Below, piece after piece: positions 24,023 through 36,132 of a stretch of 40,953 bases of DNA. The DNA is from Pestalotiopsis fici W106-1 (Eukaryota > Ascomycota > Sordariomycetes > Amphisphaeriales > Sporocadaceae). The stretch spans positions 5,159,290 to 5,200,242 of the forward strand of contig NW_006917091.1 in assembly GCF_000516985.1 (NCBI RefSeq). Reading direction: 5' to 3'. Numbering within the stretch: the first letter of the stretch is position 1; every line of letters begins with the position of its first letter. Below the pieces are notes generated by a model. That model was not told where the DNA came from. It saw nothing but the letters and a program-made list of their open reading frames with translations, and did not search any database. The position numbers were made by a program, and so were the translations under genes.

Positions 24023-25767
24023 CTACCAGCCATCGACAACCTTAGCATACACATACATGCCCTTGGCAGGCCTTGCCGTGATACCACCCTTGATCAGGAC
24101 CTTGGATTCGTCAAATTCCTCCTTGTTGTACAGTTCAAATTCAAAACGCCCAACCCACTGTGCCAACAGACACGCAAACTCGGCCTTTGCAAAAGATGAC
24201 CCGATGCAGCTCCTGGGTCCGTGTAGGAAGGTCATGTAAGCATAGTTGCTGGTGGCTCCTCCACTGGCGGCCGACTTGTCCGTCTCGTCCTTGGGAATCC
24301 ACCGGTCTGGGTTGAACTCTCCGGCGTCGGGTCCCCATTGCTCCTTGTCCAGGTTAATAGCCGCGGGCGGGAGGATGACCCGGACACCCTTGGGAATGTG
24401 GTGTCCTAGGATGCTCGTGTCGCGCACGGTTTGGCGAACCGTCAACGGCACCGGGGGATAGTACCGCAACACCTCGTTACAGACAGCGTTCAAGTAGGGC
24501 AGGCGGTCGATTTGCAAGCTATCCACGTCCTGATCCACGTCGGCCGAGGGTAGGTGTTCCCGGACCTCCTCTCGTAATCGCTTTTGCATCTCTGGATATC
24601 TGGACAACATGTAGACTGCCCACGTCATTGCTGCAGCGGTGGTTTCGTGTCCGGCAGCGAGGAATGTCATTAGCTGGTTGACCAGATCTTCATCGGAGAA
24701 GCCACCCGACTCAATGGCAACCGACAAGATGTCGACGTCGGTCAGCTCCTTCCTTGCAAGCTTCTCCTTCTTCTCGACGACGAGGTCCCGACAGACCGAC
24801 TTGATGATCTTGGCCGCTGATTCAATGTCGTTGTTACGCTTTACTGGCAGATTCTTGATGACGAAAGCAGGCAAGAACAAGGACAAGAGGTTCAGTATTT
24901 GAGCCTGCTTCGAGGGCTGGAAAACCGTTCGGTAACGCTCATTGATCTCGTTGTTGGGATCCCTGATGGAATTGAAATCGCGGCCCATCCCTGCCACGCC
25001 GATAATGTCCAGCGTGGCCCGCGATGCCCAATTACCCACCTCGATGACGGCTGTGTTTTCGCGGTTCGCAAGAGCTTCTTCAGCATCTGTCGAGATGTTC
25101 TTATTCTTGGCATCTGCCAGGATAGACTCGGTCATGGCCTGGACTCCACTGCGGCCAATTCGCCAAAAGACGGGATACAGATCCTTGATGTGTCTAAATG
25201 CAAAAGCGGGTAAGAGATTTCGGCGCTGTCTCTTGTGTTCGTCGCCCTCTGCGACCAAGACGCCAACTCCTAGGATCCGGCCCAGAAAGGTCTTGAGCTC
25301 GGGTGGCTTATTAAAGTCATAATTGCGGTGGACGAGCACCTCTGCTAGCGCCTTGTCTCCATTGATGAACAGACGCTCTTGGTTGAAGGCTCCTAGGTAA
25401 CGTATGATACCCTCGTTGGGCACCTCACGGATCCTGCACATTAAGTTAGCCTGTGTTCACGTCTTCTTGCCTTTTCACCAACTACTGACCATTTACGGTG
25501 TGGGTAGCCGGAAGGCAGTTCACGGATAATCTTAAACTGGCCCATAAACCAAGAGTTGCCATCTTTAGGTTGAGGTAGATGGCGCAGGGGAGAGAAAAAG
25601 TTGGGGTATAGGATGATGGACCAGACGCCAAGCACAAATCCTTCCAGCAGCGCGATGGCGGCAAAGACACTTATGGACTTGGATATTGACGACGAGCCAT
25701 GGTAGGTCGTGATGAGATAGGTAAAGAGGAGTGACGATATCGCCACCAACCGTGAGCGGGAAAGCAT
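24023..25767 (-). CDS. Cytochrome P450 monooxygenase
   Basis: Two exons (25767-25490 and 25433-24023) joined across a 56-bp intron (GTCAGT-CAG) give 562 residues. The N-terminus has two hydrophobic stretches (residues about 8-22 and 33-53), so it is an ER-membrane anchored microsomal type. Motifs in order are the I-helix AGHETT (353-358), the K-helix EVLR (413-416), FNPDRW (466-471) and the heme loop FLHGPRSCIG with the cysteine ligand at 502. All invariant P450 residues are therefore intact. The heme loop with His-Gly-Pro-Arg-Ser and the RRNLLPAFAF segment recall the CYP4/CYP52-like fatty acid or terpenoid hydroxylase side of the superfamily. That is a loose resemblance and family assignment needs alignment. 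The position between the AIG1-like hydrolase and an oxidoreductase fits a tailoring role. Confidence 0.92.
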
Positions 25768-27703
25768 GATGATTGGGATGGTTGGGAGTGCTGCAGATTT
25801 GGTCGACTGTCAAAGCCGTCAAAAGGGGGCAAGCGAGGTACAATTCACCCAGATTCACAGCTGTTTTGTTTGGTGAAATAGGAAAATCCAAAATAGCTCC
25901 CACTAGCTTTTGAACAGCTCTCAGAGTCTCTGGGCTGAGGACGAAAAGGAAGCTGCGACGGCTGGGTCGGACAGTTTCAGAAGTAGATCCGGTTTGCAAG
26001 GGGGTTAGCGAGGTATTCGTCCAGTATTTATCGTTGACGCCAGCAAAATGCTGCAATCTATTATCATCTTATTTGTGCCCGCGATCCGTGTACAAATGCA
26101 GCCCTTGCAGTCAGTCCTCTACTAATTGTTAGTGTAGACCGCGGCTGAGCCTGGTAGGATCTTGCAGAATATACTAGGGGCAAGGTGAAGAAATAATGGA
26201 ACCCAATCCTTTTGGCATGTCGCGAGTGGTGATGTCCATATTACACATCAACTATTTTGGGGCAATGACCTGTTCTGCTAAAACTACTACCTAAAACCGG
26301 TCGCACGGTTGGCCCAGATGCCGCTGAGCTTGTGTGGGTTTTTTTACCCATAGTGGACTAGTCTGCTGGATCTGCTGCTGCTGCTGCCCAGAAATCAGAG
26401 AGACCAGAATTCAAATTCCTATCTCCAGGTCGAAGCGTAACCGAGTGCGAGTCTGAACCACCTACATGCGTATTACACAAGTGGGACGAGGGCGCGTGAT
26501 CACCACCATCCTTTGGCTAGCATGCCAGTCTAAATGATGAGGCCTTGCTGATGCCAACGTCAATTTTTTTCTTAACCGAGTAAATACGTGTTCCATTACC
26601 AGCCTAGCAGGTATCCCAAGCCTGATAATCGGAGGCTTGTTCGCAACGCCGCTGGAGTCGGGCGTTATACACCAACTCCGTCCGTTCCCTCGGGTCTCTT
26701 TGCCGAGGATTATTCCGTAATTGGGGGAGGAGAGAGAGAATCTGCAGCAAATCTGCGCGCTAACGAAATCTATGCCCCGAACGGGTGTTCAAATCGCTAG
26801 AGTCGTCAGGGCCCGTGTGACCTTTGGATGCCCGTTTCATCCTGGGACAACGTCAAACCCGCTGTCCATGTAATGAGCCTTTTCACATAAATATTATGGA
26901 TTAAACGATTCGTGCAATGAGGCAGAATTTCATGTACTCGAGGGATCGTGATGGTAATGATGAAGGCAGATATTCAGTGGTACAACATTACGATTGGAAT
27001 GCTAGCAAGCAATGCGCGCCCAGACTTGTGGCGTGCGTCCATGGTACAAAGTGGCCTGCCTCAAAAAGTCAGGCGGGCTTCAAATTATCCCGCTGATCAG
27101 AGTCCGTTGGACAGGCGGGCGAGCACTGTAATGTCTCCGAGGCGTCGACTTGGTGGCTTTGATGATCATTTGCATACTGCTGCCTGAGAAAGATATCAAA
27201 GATGCTGGTTGAATCTTATCACAATATTCATAAGCCATTGCAAGTCTTTGAATAAATGTGCCATGAGGTTATCCAATGAACAATTGTTGGCATTTGCGCC
27301 TGTTCTTCGTGAAATCCTCACGCAAAACCTAAGGACCTCCTAACCTTATCTTCATAACTCAATGAGCCTACAGCTAAAATCTAATCGACTGCAAATATGA
27401 GAATGGATGCGCGCATAGATTTAGGTATACCGAAGAATGTATAACATAATCAAGTATAGATAGCTGCAATACTCGTATGTTACGCTCTCCTGTTGCAAAC
27501 ACGCTGTCTTATTGGCCGGTGGATAATCCGTACGAATCAAGGTAATGGCACAACCAACAGCACCTCATCGGCTGCTACTTTTATGACCGGGCTATAATCT
27601 GTCTGACCACTGTTGCCAAATACGCCAGCATAGATCACATAACTCCCGATTTAGCAATCCCACTACTATACTTGACGTATTTTGCCAGATATAATCTGAA
27701 AAC
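25768..27703. other. Divergent intergenic region
   Basis: This 1.9 kb lies between the starts of the P450 (-) and the 6PGDH-like gene (+). It should contain both promoters. A minus-strand frame (26056-25565) overlaps the P450 start and has no motif. No RNA gene or transposon signature was recognised. Confidence 0.5.
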
Positions 27704-28744
27704 ATGGCGTCTCCGTTGGCCAAGATTGGAATCCTGTCGATCGGTGACATGGGCATGGGTATTGCCAAGCTTCTCATAGCTCATGGTTTCTCAGTAGCAA
27801 CCTGCGGCCGAGGTCGAAGGTGAGATGTTGCCGTCTCATTCAAGAACAAAACACAATGGAACTGATGAATTAATCAATTGTTCAGCAACGACACCATCGA
27901 GCGCGCCAAGAGCGCCCAGGTCGACGTCCTCGCCTCCGACGTGGAGCTGACAGACGCCTGCTCCGTGATCCTCTCGGTGGTGCCGCCGCGCGACGCGACC
28001 GCCACCGCAGAGCGCATCATCGACGCCCTCGTCGGTACCACGGCGAGAGATCCTCCCTTGTACTTTGCTGACCTCAATGCCGTGGCGCCATCGACGGCTC
28101 GCTCCATTGCCGCGCTGATTGAAAAGTCTCGTGCCCCTGTCCGCTTTGTGGACGGAGGCATTATTGGCGCGCCGCCTTCGATCAAGAAGGAGGAGGCGGC
28201 AGCGAACTCCGAGGCAGCAGCGCCCCAGTGGAACAAGGCGAGTATCCCAATGTCGGGCCCGCACAAGCTGTCCGATATCCCCGGGTACGGCCAGGACCTG
28301 GTATCGGCGCTCAACGCGCGGCACATTTCGGACGACATTGGGGCAGCGAGCGGGCTCAAGATGTGCTTTGCCAGCATGACCAAGGGGTTCACATCAATTG
28401 CGATCCAGTCGTTTACGACGGCGGCCCGGCTGGGGGTGCTGGACGAGCTGCGGGGCGAGATGGCGCCGGCCACGCTCCAGCGGGCCGAAAAGGGCGTCGT
28501 CGGCATGGCGCCCAAGGCCTACCGCTGGGTGCGCGAGATGGAGGAGATTGCTCTCACCTTTGAAGAGGACGGCGGCTTTGCCCAGGACTCGTTCCGGGGC
28601 GCCGCCAAGGTCTACAAGGCCGTCGCCGAGGACTCGGAGCTCGGCCAGGAAAAGATTGGTAAGCGCAAGAGGGGAACCACGGTCGAGGATATGGCTGCGG
28701 CCATGATTGAAGGCATGGACAAGCGCAAGAAGAAGAACGTCTAG
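27704..28744 (+). CDS. 6-phosphogluconate dehydrogenase-like NAD(P)-binding oxidoreductase (DUF1932 type)
   Basis: Two exons (27704-27819 and 27886-28744) joined across a 66-bp GT-AG intron give 324 residues. Residues 7-38 (KIGILSIGDMGMGIAKLL...) are the beta-hydroxyacid dehydrogenase-type nucleotide-binding turn with Ser-Ile-Gly in place of the usual Gly-Leu-Gly. The block FADLNAVAP followed by FVDGGIIGAPP is the substrate-binding loop region of the family. The C-terminal helical part, with MTKGFTSIAIQSFTTAARLG, matches the DUF1932 domain found with this fold. The tail ends in a lysine cluster (DKRKKKN). Relatives reduce or oxidise small hydroxy acids, but the substrate here is unknown. The gene converges on the MFS transporter with only 120 bp between stop codons. 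Confidence 0.85.
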
Positions 28745-28864
28745 GTATTTAAAGCCCGAATGCGGGATTCATGTGCGTCATTTGAGAATGTTTGAGGACA
28801 AGTGCTCTGTAGATTTGATTCTTCCGGATACAGCCAATGATATTATTGTCACTATCAGCCCAAA

Positions 28865-31157
28865 TCAAACACCGTTGCCCACTTGCGATATCTGCGATTG
28901 TGGTTGTGTCCGTTTCTCTCGATGCCTTCTTCGCAACTCGTGGACCTTTTCTTTTACAGTGATTGTCTCGCCTTCTAAACTTGCCTTGCCTCTTCCTTCT
29001 CCCAGCTCCTCTAGATCCTTGGTCGCGAGAACTTGCTTCTCTCCGTCAATGAGTACAGGCCGCTGAACATTGGGCAGATAAGCCCAGGAATACACGGCGC
29101 CAAGGGCTAGAACTGAGCCAAAGAGAATAAAGATTAGACCCTGCCGATTGGTGCTCTTGTACTTGTTGTTAATGCCATATACTACGGCGAGAGCAAGAAT
29201 CGATCCCAGCTTCCCTGCCGCCGCTGATATCCCATGACAAGTACACCTATAGCAGGTGGGAAAGATTTCTGCCGGAATCACAAAAGTGAGGGTGTTGGCG
29301 CCAAAATTGAAGGCAAAATGACTCAGAGCCACGAGGGTAACAGTCGCCGGTGCTCCATGTGTGTATGCCACACCATAAAAAACACAGCCAGTGATGACAA
29401 ATAGTACCGCCAGCGTGATGAAGGAAACCGTCAGCCACTGTCGCCGCGGAAGGCGATTCGCGAAATAAATAAAACATATGCTGCCGGCAATGGAGCTGAT
29501 GGAAACTGTAAGAAGATACTGTTTTGCTTGTTCCAAGAGTACATCGTAAATATTGTTACAAGGCATTGTCTGGTCTGTCGCCCAGTTTGGGAATGTCTTC
29601 CAGCTTGGGACTGTAGAATTGCCGTCCGGGAGCGTAGAGTTCCAACAGGAAAGTTTAGAATCCAGAGGCTTGTGCTGGGAAGTTGCCCATATGTCAGCGA
29701 GGGTTCCCCGATTATCGAGGGAGAAGCCATAGAACCCGACATCCAATCTGTGATCAATACAGTCAGTGACACTCTGAAGCTGGATTGTGCATCTTTGTGA
29801 CAAATGTAAACATACATGAACCACGACATGGCTGTGCCTGGGTGATAGTTAGTACATGCGCATTTCCAGACATCTGTAAGTAAAACTTACCAAGCAAGTA
29901 GTACCAGTTCTTGTCACGGATGAAGTAATTGTACAGGTCGTCTCTCGAAAATTGTACAGGCTTCGCCTCTGGCGATCTTACACGGTTTGCCCCCGGGGAG
30001 CCCAGAACCACGCCACCAGACGTCTCTGATGTGACATATATCCTGCGAGTATCCCGCAAGGCAATTCCTGGCTTGTGTTTCACCTCGAGCTGGTATAGGC
30101 CGCAATCGTAGAGAAAGAAGCGGAATATTATGGCCAAAAGCGCGGGAACAGCGCCAGATCCAATGACGATGCGCCATATACCATCAACAACCTTTTTGCA
30201 TTCTTCGTCATGCTTTGAGTTGATGCCGCATTCCATCGCCTGCAGGCCGTACTCCTTGTCGCGGCCTAGCAGGACCCAGAGGCCAACAAGCTGTGCAAGT
30301 GCTTGGCCGACGGGCTGCATCAAGAACACAGAGCCGAGCATGGTGGCCCTTGATTGCGTACTGGCCCACTCTGAAGTGATGACGGCGGATAAAGGGTACT
30401 CAGCTCCGATACCTGCAAGACGATCAGTAGTCGTATCTGTGGAGGTTGGTTATTTGGCAAACGCACCTATTCCCATGACAAATCTCCACTACTCATATCG
30501 AGTATCAGACATCTAGACAAGTCGGTCGAGAAGCAGAGGGGAACTCACCCAGACGAAGAGTGCCAGAAACGACAAATTGTTGTATCCAAAGCTGCTCGTG
30601 GCCACGCCAATCGTGGATACGATGACGAGCACGAGTTCGATTCCATATAGTTTGGTTCGGCCATATCGATCGGCAAGATACCCAAACAGAAGTTGGCCAC
30701 AGACGGACCCCAGAAGAGTGAAGAGATTGATAATCAAGCCCGGGTATCTATCGTGAGGAAAGTAAACAAATGATATAGAAGCTAGAATTACATTAGTTGA
30801 GAAGAGGTTGTAGCTGTCGTACGAATTAGCCCAGCTCTCGTCACACAACCTCGAAACGGCCACTGGTTCTTGTGTAACAGCGACACAGAAAAACTTACGA
30901 GTCCGTGAGGAAACCAGAAGCTGCAACACCCCAGATTCTGAGGTTCCAGCTATTGAGATCAAGCTCATATCGCAGCTGACGACGATCCTAAGATCCATCC
31001 ACGGCGACTTAGTAAGAGGTTCCGCCAATCTCAAAAGTACGGCAGCTTCATGACCATCCCATGGACGTACCTGGAGATCCCTAGCTGGCAAGGCAGAACT
31101 ATCAAAGCCCAGAAACCCTCGATTCCGTCGTACCTCTGGATATAATTCGCCGTCCAT
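28865..31157 (-). CDS. MFS transporter, PHS (phosphate:H+ symporter) family-like
   Basis: Seven exons (31157-31071, 30987-30899, 30813-30549, 30488-30467, 30412-29891, 29831-29816, 29747-28865) give 627 residues. All six introns are GT-AG and each junction keeps family similarity: LRIWGVAASGFLTDSYNLFS across exons 2-3, WWRFVMGIGIGAEYPLSAV across 3-5, and AMSWFILDVGFYGFSLDN across 5-7. Exons 4 (22 bp) and 6 (16 bp) are micro-exons and are easily missed. The MFS motif GYLADRYGRTKLYG is present, with about twelve helices and a long central cytosolic loop. Pho84-like members carry phosphate, and others in this family carry glycerophosphodiesters. A residue-level substrate call is not safe. Start choice: ATG at 31157, the first that precedes the conserved N-terminus. 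It could export or import for the neighbourhood or be unrelated housekeeping. Confidence 0.88.
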
Positions 31158-33499
31158 TGTCAAACCCGTCGTAAAACGGCGCACCAATGTTCATATCCGC
31201 GTTCCGCGTCTCAACCCGTTTCCGTGCAATCGCCCGACCTGCTTGCTTATCCCCAAAGCAGGTGGATATTCAAGATAATGAATACTACCGAGTTCTGGCC
31301 TATTCCGGACCCATTTGTGGACGGTAAGTTCCTTTTGGCTTGGGATAACCTCTGGGGCTTTTCGAGTGGATATGTGGACAAGTTTTTTGAGCGCAGGATC
31401 GTCCTCTGCTGCAAGTGCAAAATTACAGGATTTTTTTTTATCGCAGGACGTCACGCTCTTATGAGCGATATACGAGCACAGCGCAAACCATCTCTCTGAA
31501 CGGGGTAAGAAGTATTTTCTTCAGAAACCAAAGACGTTGAATTAAAGAGCGAAACATGCCGTATTTGACCACCCTCCCTCCCTCCCCCCAAGCAGATTAC
31601 TCGAGATCAGCAAGCCAGGCTAGCGATCCAGGAGTGTGGTTCTGGGCCTGGAGCCGTCGAACAGGGGGATCAACAATTGGTGGCGCTTCGCCCAGCTGGG
31701 CTGAGATTGAGGTAGGGCACCTCAAAGTGATCACCGAGTACCAAAGATAAACTACACACATGTTCTGTTTGAGCCGCATCATGATTCCTTTTCTACATAC
31801 GAACTTGACGTTTGACATATTGATCCTCGCTCTAGTCTCAAGTACACGTGAGATCCGTTGAGCATTACGCACATCTCATGCACGGAAGAAGGACTGTGCA
31901 GCCGCTGGGATACAACTCTGGGATGAAGCCCTTGGAGATAAGTAGCAGACCCCCACCCACCCCATCTCCAACCATCCATCGGCTGCCAGGTTACTACAAT
32001 CGGGAGCGATACGTATGTGCATAAGTTACATGCGTCGACATTACATTTGTTGGAACCATCAACGGGTGTCATTAAGAGGATTCCGTGTCAAGGCTGTATG
32101 TCTATGTATATATTCTTCATATGTAGGAGTGCAAGTACTCCAAACTTGTACAATTTGGACGATCCAGGACTCGGTGATTGATGGAGGGCGGAGACGAGCG
32201 TTACAGTACGAGTGCGGCTCGTCACTACAAAAGACCCTTGCCCTGTGCCGTTATACTAGACCGGTGAGACCTACCGTTTCAGCGGATCACCATTGCTCTG
32301 TGTGAGCCGCTGTCTTCTGCCACTCGCCAAAAGCAATCATGGCTAACCTCGTTTGATGCTACTACGGATCATAATATCGCACCATTTGTCAACTATATCG
32401 TAATTGAAACTCTTCACTAACGCCTCGTCAAGGGGAATTTTTGCCGGCTTCGTGACGGCTTTTTTGTAAATGAGCAACTAGATCAGCGAGAGAATCTCTA
32501 TTCAGACTTGGCGAGGATCCGCCCCGTCCCTCGGCCCCCTCTAGGAGCCGGGAACTAACATGTGCTTAGATTCTTGAACCTGATTGGTCGAATACTCCAG
32601 CCGTTTCAATATTTCTCCTCGTCCTGCAGAAAGTCCTCCATGCCTCTGGCGCTGCCCAGTACCAATGGCCGTTTGGGCATGCGTCTCGCGTCTTTGCCCC
32701 GTCAGTCAATAATTCTATGTCCAACGCCCGTAACCACGAGCACTAGGTCGAGGGAAGAGAAGCGATTCGTTCGCTTCAAGCCTGCCGTAATAAGATAGAT
32801 GCCCACGTTGAGCAGCCGCTTTGAAATGTATCCGTACAAGCTTGGAGTTCTCTCTGAGAGGGGACACCCCTTGTCGTCAGTTCTGGCTGGTTGACCCCCC
32901 CTCAACGTCTAGCATGGCCGCTATTGGATGTTGCTCGCATATTTTCGATGCAGGCAGTGAACCTGGAACCCAGCCGTCTACTCCCGTGCCCAACTCTTCG
33001 GCCTCAGGCACTTCTGAACCCGAGCGAAGACTTGCGTTAGGGCGAAATCAAGTTCGCGGGAGGGGACGACGGACTCGTGAACAGAGATATTCGTTGAGCT
33101 TTTGAGGTTAATATGTAAATGCATTTCAGAGGCGTCAGGTAATCAGTCATACCGGGCAAGCTGCTCGTGAATAATTCCGCCGCCCATTGACCCGCATAAT
33201 GGATATGAACTGGGTTGAAGCCTATCTGCCTGCCCGTCACGAGAGCTGTCATTCACTATTACCACTGTCGTATACATCTGCAGTTGTAAATTACCACCAC
33301 TCGGGCCGCCCCCCCCCCCAGCGAGCACATCACTGTGTGTCGTCCCAACTGCAGATGATGCTTGTCGTTTAGCAAAGAAACCCCACGCAGCTCGGTGTCC
33401 AAAATAAGTCTAAACGCCCTCGAACAGGTGGGATCGACTTTTTTTTTTCGTCCTTCTCCCTAGAGAGCACATTCGCTTTACCCGCCAGCTATAGCAGCA
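31158..33499. other. Long divergent intergenic region
   Basis: This 2.3 kb lies between the transporter start (-) and the unknown gene at 33500 (+). It holds a C11 run at 33309-33319 and a T run near 33438-33447, shortly before the downstream start. No coding frame with family similarity, tRNA or transposon was recognised. Confidence 0.5.
33309..33319. repeat. C11 homopolymer
   Basis: Eleven consecutive C residues in the promoter region of the gene at 33500. It is likely to vary in length and to be error-prone in sequencing. Confidence 0.8.
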
Positions 33500-35237
33500 A
33501 TGGCTGCTGCTGCTGCTTCTTCCTCATCATCGTCCTCAAGGTCATATGCTTCTTCGTCCTCGTCCTACCATACCCAGTTGCCTGCATATGCTCGCAGCCT
33601 GGCCGCCGCCCCTCCATCGAACCCCGACTACACCCCGAACTCTGCCGTGTCAGACCTGACGGAATACTCCACTCCGCAAGAACAGCTCCGGCCTCTTGAC
33701 CTCGGCCCTCCCGGCTTCAACGCAATAATGTAAATAAAGCAAAAACATATACTTATACTCCTCGTTTCCATGAGATTATATATATATATTCTTCTAACAC
33801 GAAATCGCCTTTTCTCCTAGAACCCTATTCGAGGGCACATCCGACGAGAAGACTGTATACCTGGGGCCATGGGAGGTGGTTGGCACCGAGAGCCGGCGCG
33901 TCCTCTGGCAATGCAGCTATCAACTAGAACGCCTTGAACACTTCCGTACGTTTTCTTTCGAAATAGCGTTTCAGGAAAGAAATATCCTTCCGCCCCCAAT
34001 AAGCAAGCAATTTTATCTAAAAGTTTTGTTGTTTGTCTCTAGTACCTACCTCATCGCCGCTCGAGACCTTTCCCCATACGCTTCATTCTAGACATCGCCA
34101 GTTTTCCGATCCGTGTGCGCTTGAGCAGCATGTCACATTTCGCGAGCTACATCGGGTTCGATATACAAATGAGGATGGCGTGGTGATTCACGACCAGCCG
34201 ATTCATGTAAAATGTAAGTGCCATGTAATGCTGTTTCTTTCTGAAGCTCGCTCAAAGCATTGGGGAGGACAAAGAAGGCAATCCGGTGGACTGGCGGCAT
34301 GGTAGATAGCTATAAGAAGATGCAGATAACGAGGAACTAACCGTGACCGCATAAATACAGACGAGTTTACAACGCTCGACTCGGCGCTCACTTTCCAGGG
34401 CGACCTCCGGAAGAAGGATCTGATGGACAGCTTTGATGTGGACGTGGTGTGGACCGACACGCAGGGGCGAACAGACACCTTTGGCAACGTGCGCGGCATC
34501 GGCACGGTACAGCGCCTCAAGCTGTGGTGCGATCGCTACAACCAGTCGCACTCGCTGACGGTATTTGCAAATCACCACCACACGAGCCACAACCAGCGCC
34601 GCCATCGCGGTGGCGGCAGTGGCCGCGGTGACGGCGTCTACCGCGAATTCCAGGTCGACCAGTTCGAGGGCGAGGTCCGGAACCGCGACGAACGGCACCG
34701 CACCCTCCGGCTTGAGGTCCGCGGCAGTAGCCGGCGCGGGAGTGGCGATTCCTCCGGAGGAGCGGGCGGTGTGGGGAGACGTATGTCGTTGGCTTCTGCC
34801 TTTCGCTCCTCGCGCCGCGGGTCCACTGCTTCTTCCTCCTCCTCGACCTCTTCTTTGGCGCAGTCGGGCGCGGGAGATGGGATGCGATACCTGGGTATCC
34901 AGTTCAGCCGCAGCGAAGGTGAGTAGCCTTTTCGCCCTGCCTTTCATACCACTATTCCCGCAAGACTTTGATTGTGAAAGAGCAAACAACTGACATTGCA
35001 AGGATAGACTACCGCCGGTTCCTGGATACCTGGCTCATAGCGCACAGCTCAGACAGCGAGTACCACGGCATTGCCCATCCCGTGGACGTATTTGAGCTGC
35101 CATCTCCCCAGATTGCTGCGTCCACGTCGTATGAGCTCTCATCGCAGTCCCTCTGGCAGGCCGAATTGCCGCTCATGCCGAGCCTGCCTCCGCCTGCAGA
35201 GGTGCCCGAAGAAGAAGACGATGGCCCAACGCCGTAA
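33500..35237 (+). CDS. Protein of unknown function, five exons
   Basis: I do not recognise this gene. Five exons (33500-33729, 33821-33945, 34043-34213, 34361-34918, 35008-35237) give 437 residues, and all introns are GT-AG and keep the frame. The N-terminus is poly-Ala/poly-Ser, then a proline-rich linker. A beta-rich core follows in exons 2-4 (FEGTSDEKTVYLGPWEVVG, VRYTNEDGVVIHDQPIHVKYEF, DVDVVWTDTQGRTDTFGNVRG), which looks like a folded domain of alternating strands. This is interrupted by a His/Arg/Gly- and Ser-rich insertion (about residues 255-360), after which the core resumes with YLGIQFSRSEDYRRFLDTWL, split by intron 4. The C-terminus is acidic (EVPEEEDDGPTP). No signal peptide, membrane segment or catalytic motif is seen. 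Intron 1 contains a (TA)n run. The continuity of the core across four introns supports a real, conserved protein. Confidence 0.72.
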
Positions 35238-36132
35238 AAACAACAACAGACATGACCTCGGCATACGAGGCCACATTTGTGAACACCGTGGGGCGAAAAA
35301 GCATAAATCATACAATTAGGCATCGTCTTTTCTAAAGCGAGAAAAGGACGTCCAGAGGACAGATGAAGCAGTACATGGCGAAAGAGGGCCATAATATCCA
35401 TGGCACCACTCTTGAACTTGAGAGCTTCATTTCTCGATTGTTCGAGGATGAGCGGATCAGCCTGCAAGTCGAATACTCAGATGTATGATGAACATATCGC
35501 CGTTCAAGACGGCATAGGGACGAGCGCCAAAGTCTTCATTGAAGAGAACACAGGATTCGCAGCTGGAAAACAGCCAAGGATGGAGGCAGAATTCATTCTT
35601 CGCCCACAGAGATGAGACTGAGAATTATCATATGGGGTTAAATTGAAACATTTCAATAACCATGGTATTGACACGAATCTACGGAGGAAGATCCCACTAT
35701 GCCCTTTCAAAGCCACTTATACGGCTTCTTTAGTCACAACAGAGTCTGCTCAGGACGCACGTGGATAGTATTTGGCGCCGTACGACAACGTACAACGTGG
35801 GCAAAGAGTCAAATCCAGGAGCAAGGGAGAAACCAGGCTAACAGCTGCATACCTAACGTCATAGATGCACTGCACAGCTTAGCTTTGGTACAGTGGGGTT
35901 CGGTTACGGGCTTGTCAACGGACTATCCGGATGTACGTTTAAAAATGCCCTGGCCAGGGAGGACAAGAATTGAGAATGATAAACATACGATCAGACAAAA
36001 CCAAGTATATCTAAAAATAAAACACACAGAATCAGATGCAACACATGTGATCTTTACTCATCTTACTCAGCTCTCTATTCATCGTCTCTAGAAAGTAATA
36101 GTAGTTTACATGTATCAGGGTCCCACGTCACC
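35238..36132. other. Intergenic region upstream of acetate kinase
   Basis: This 0.9 kb holds the 3' flank of the unknown gene and the acetate kinase promoter. Frames of up to 130 codons here show no motif. Nothing else was recognised. Confidence 0.5.
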
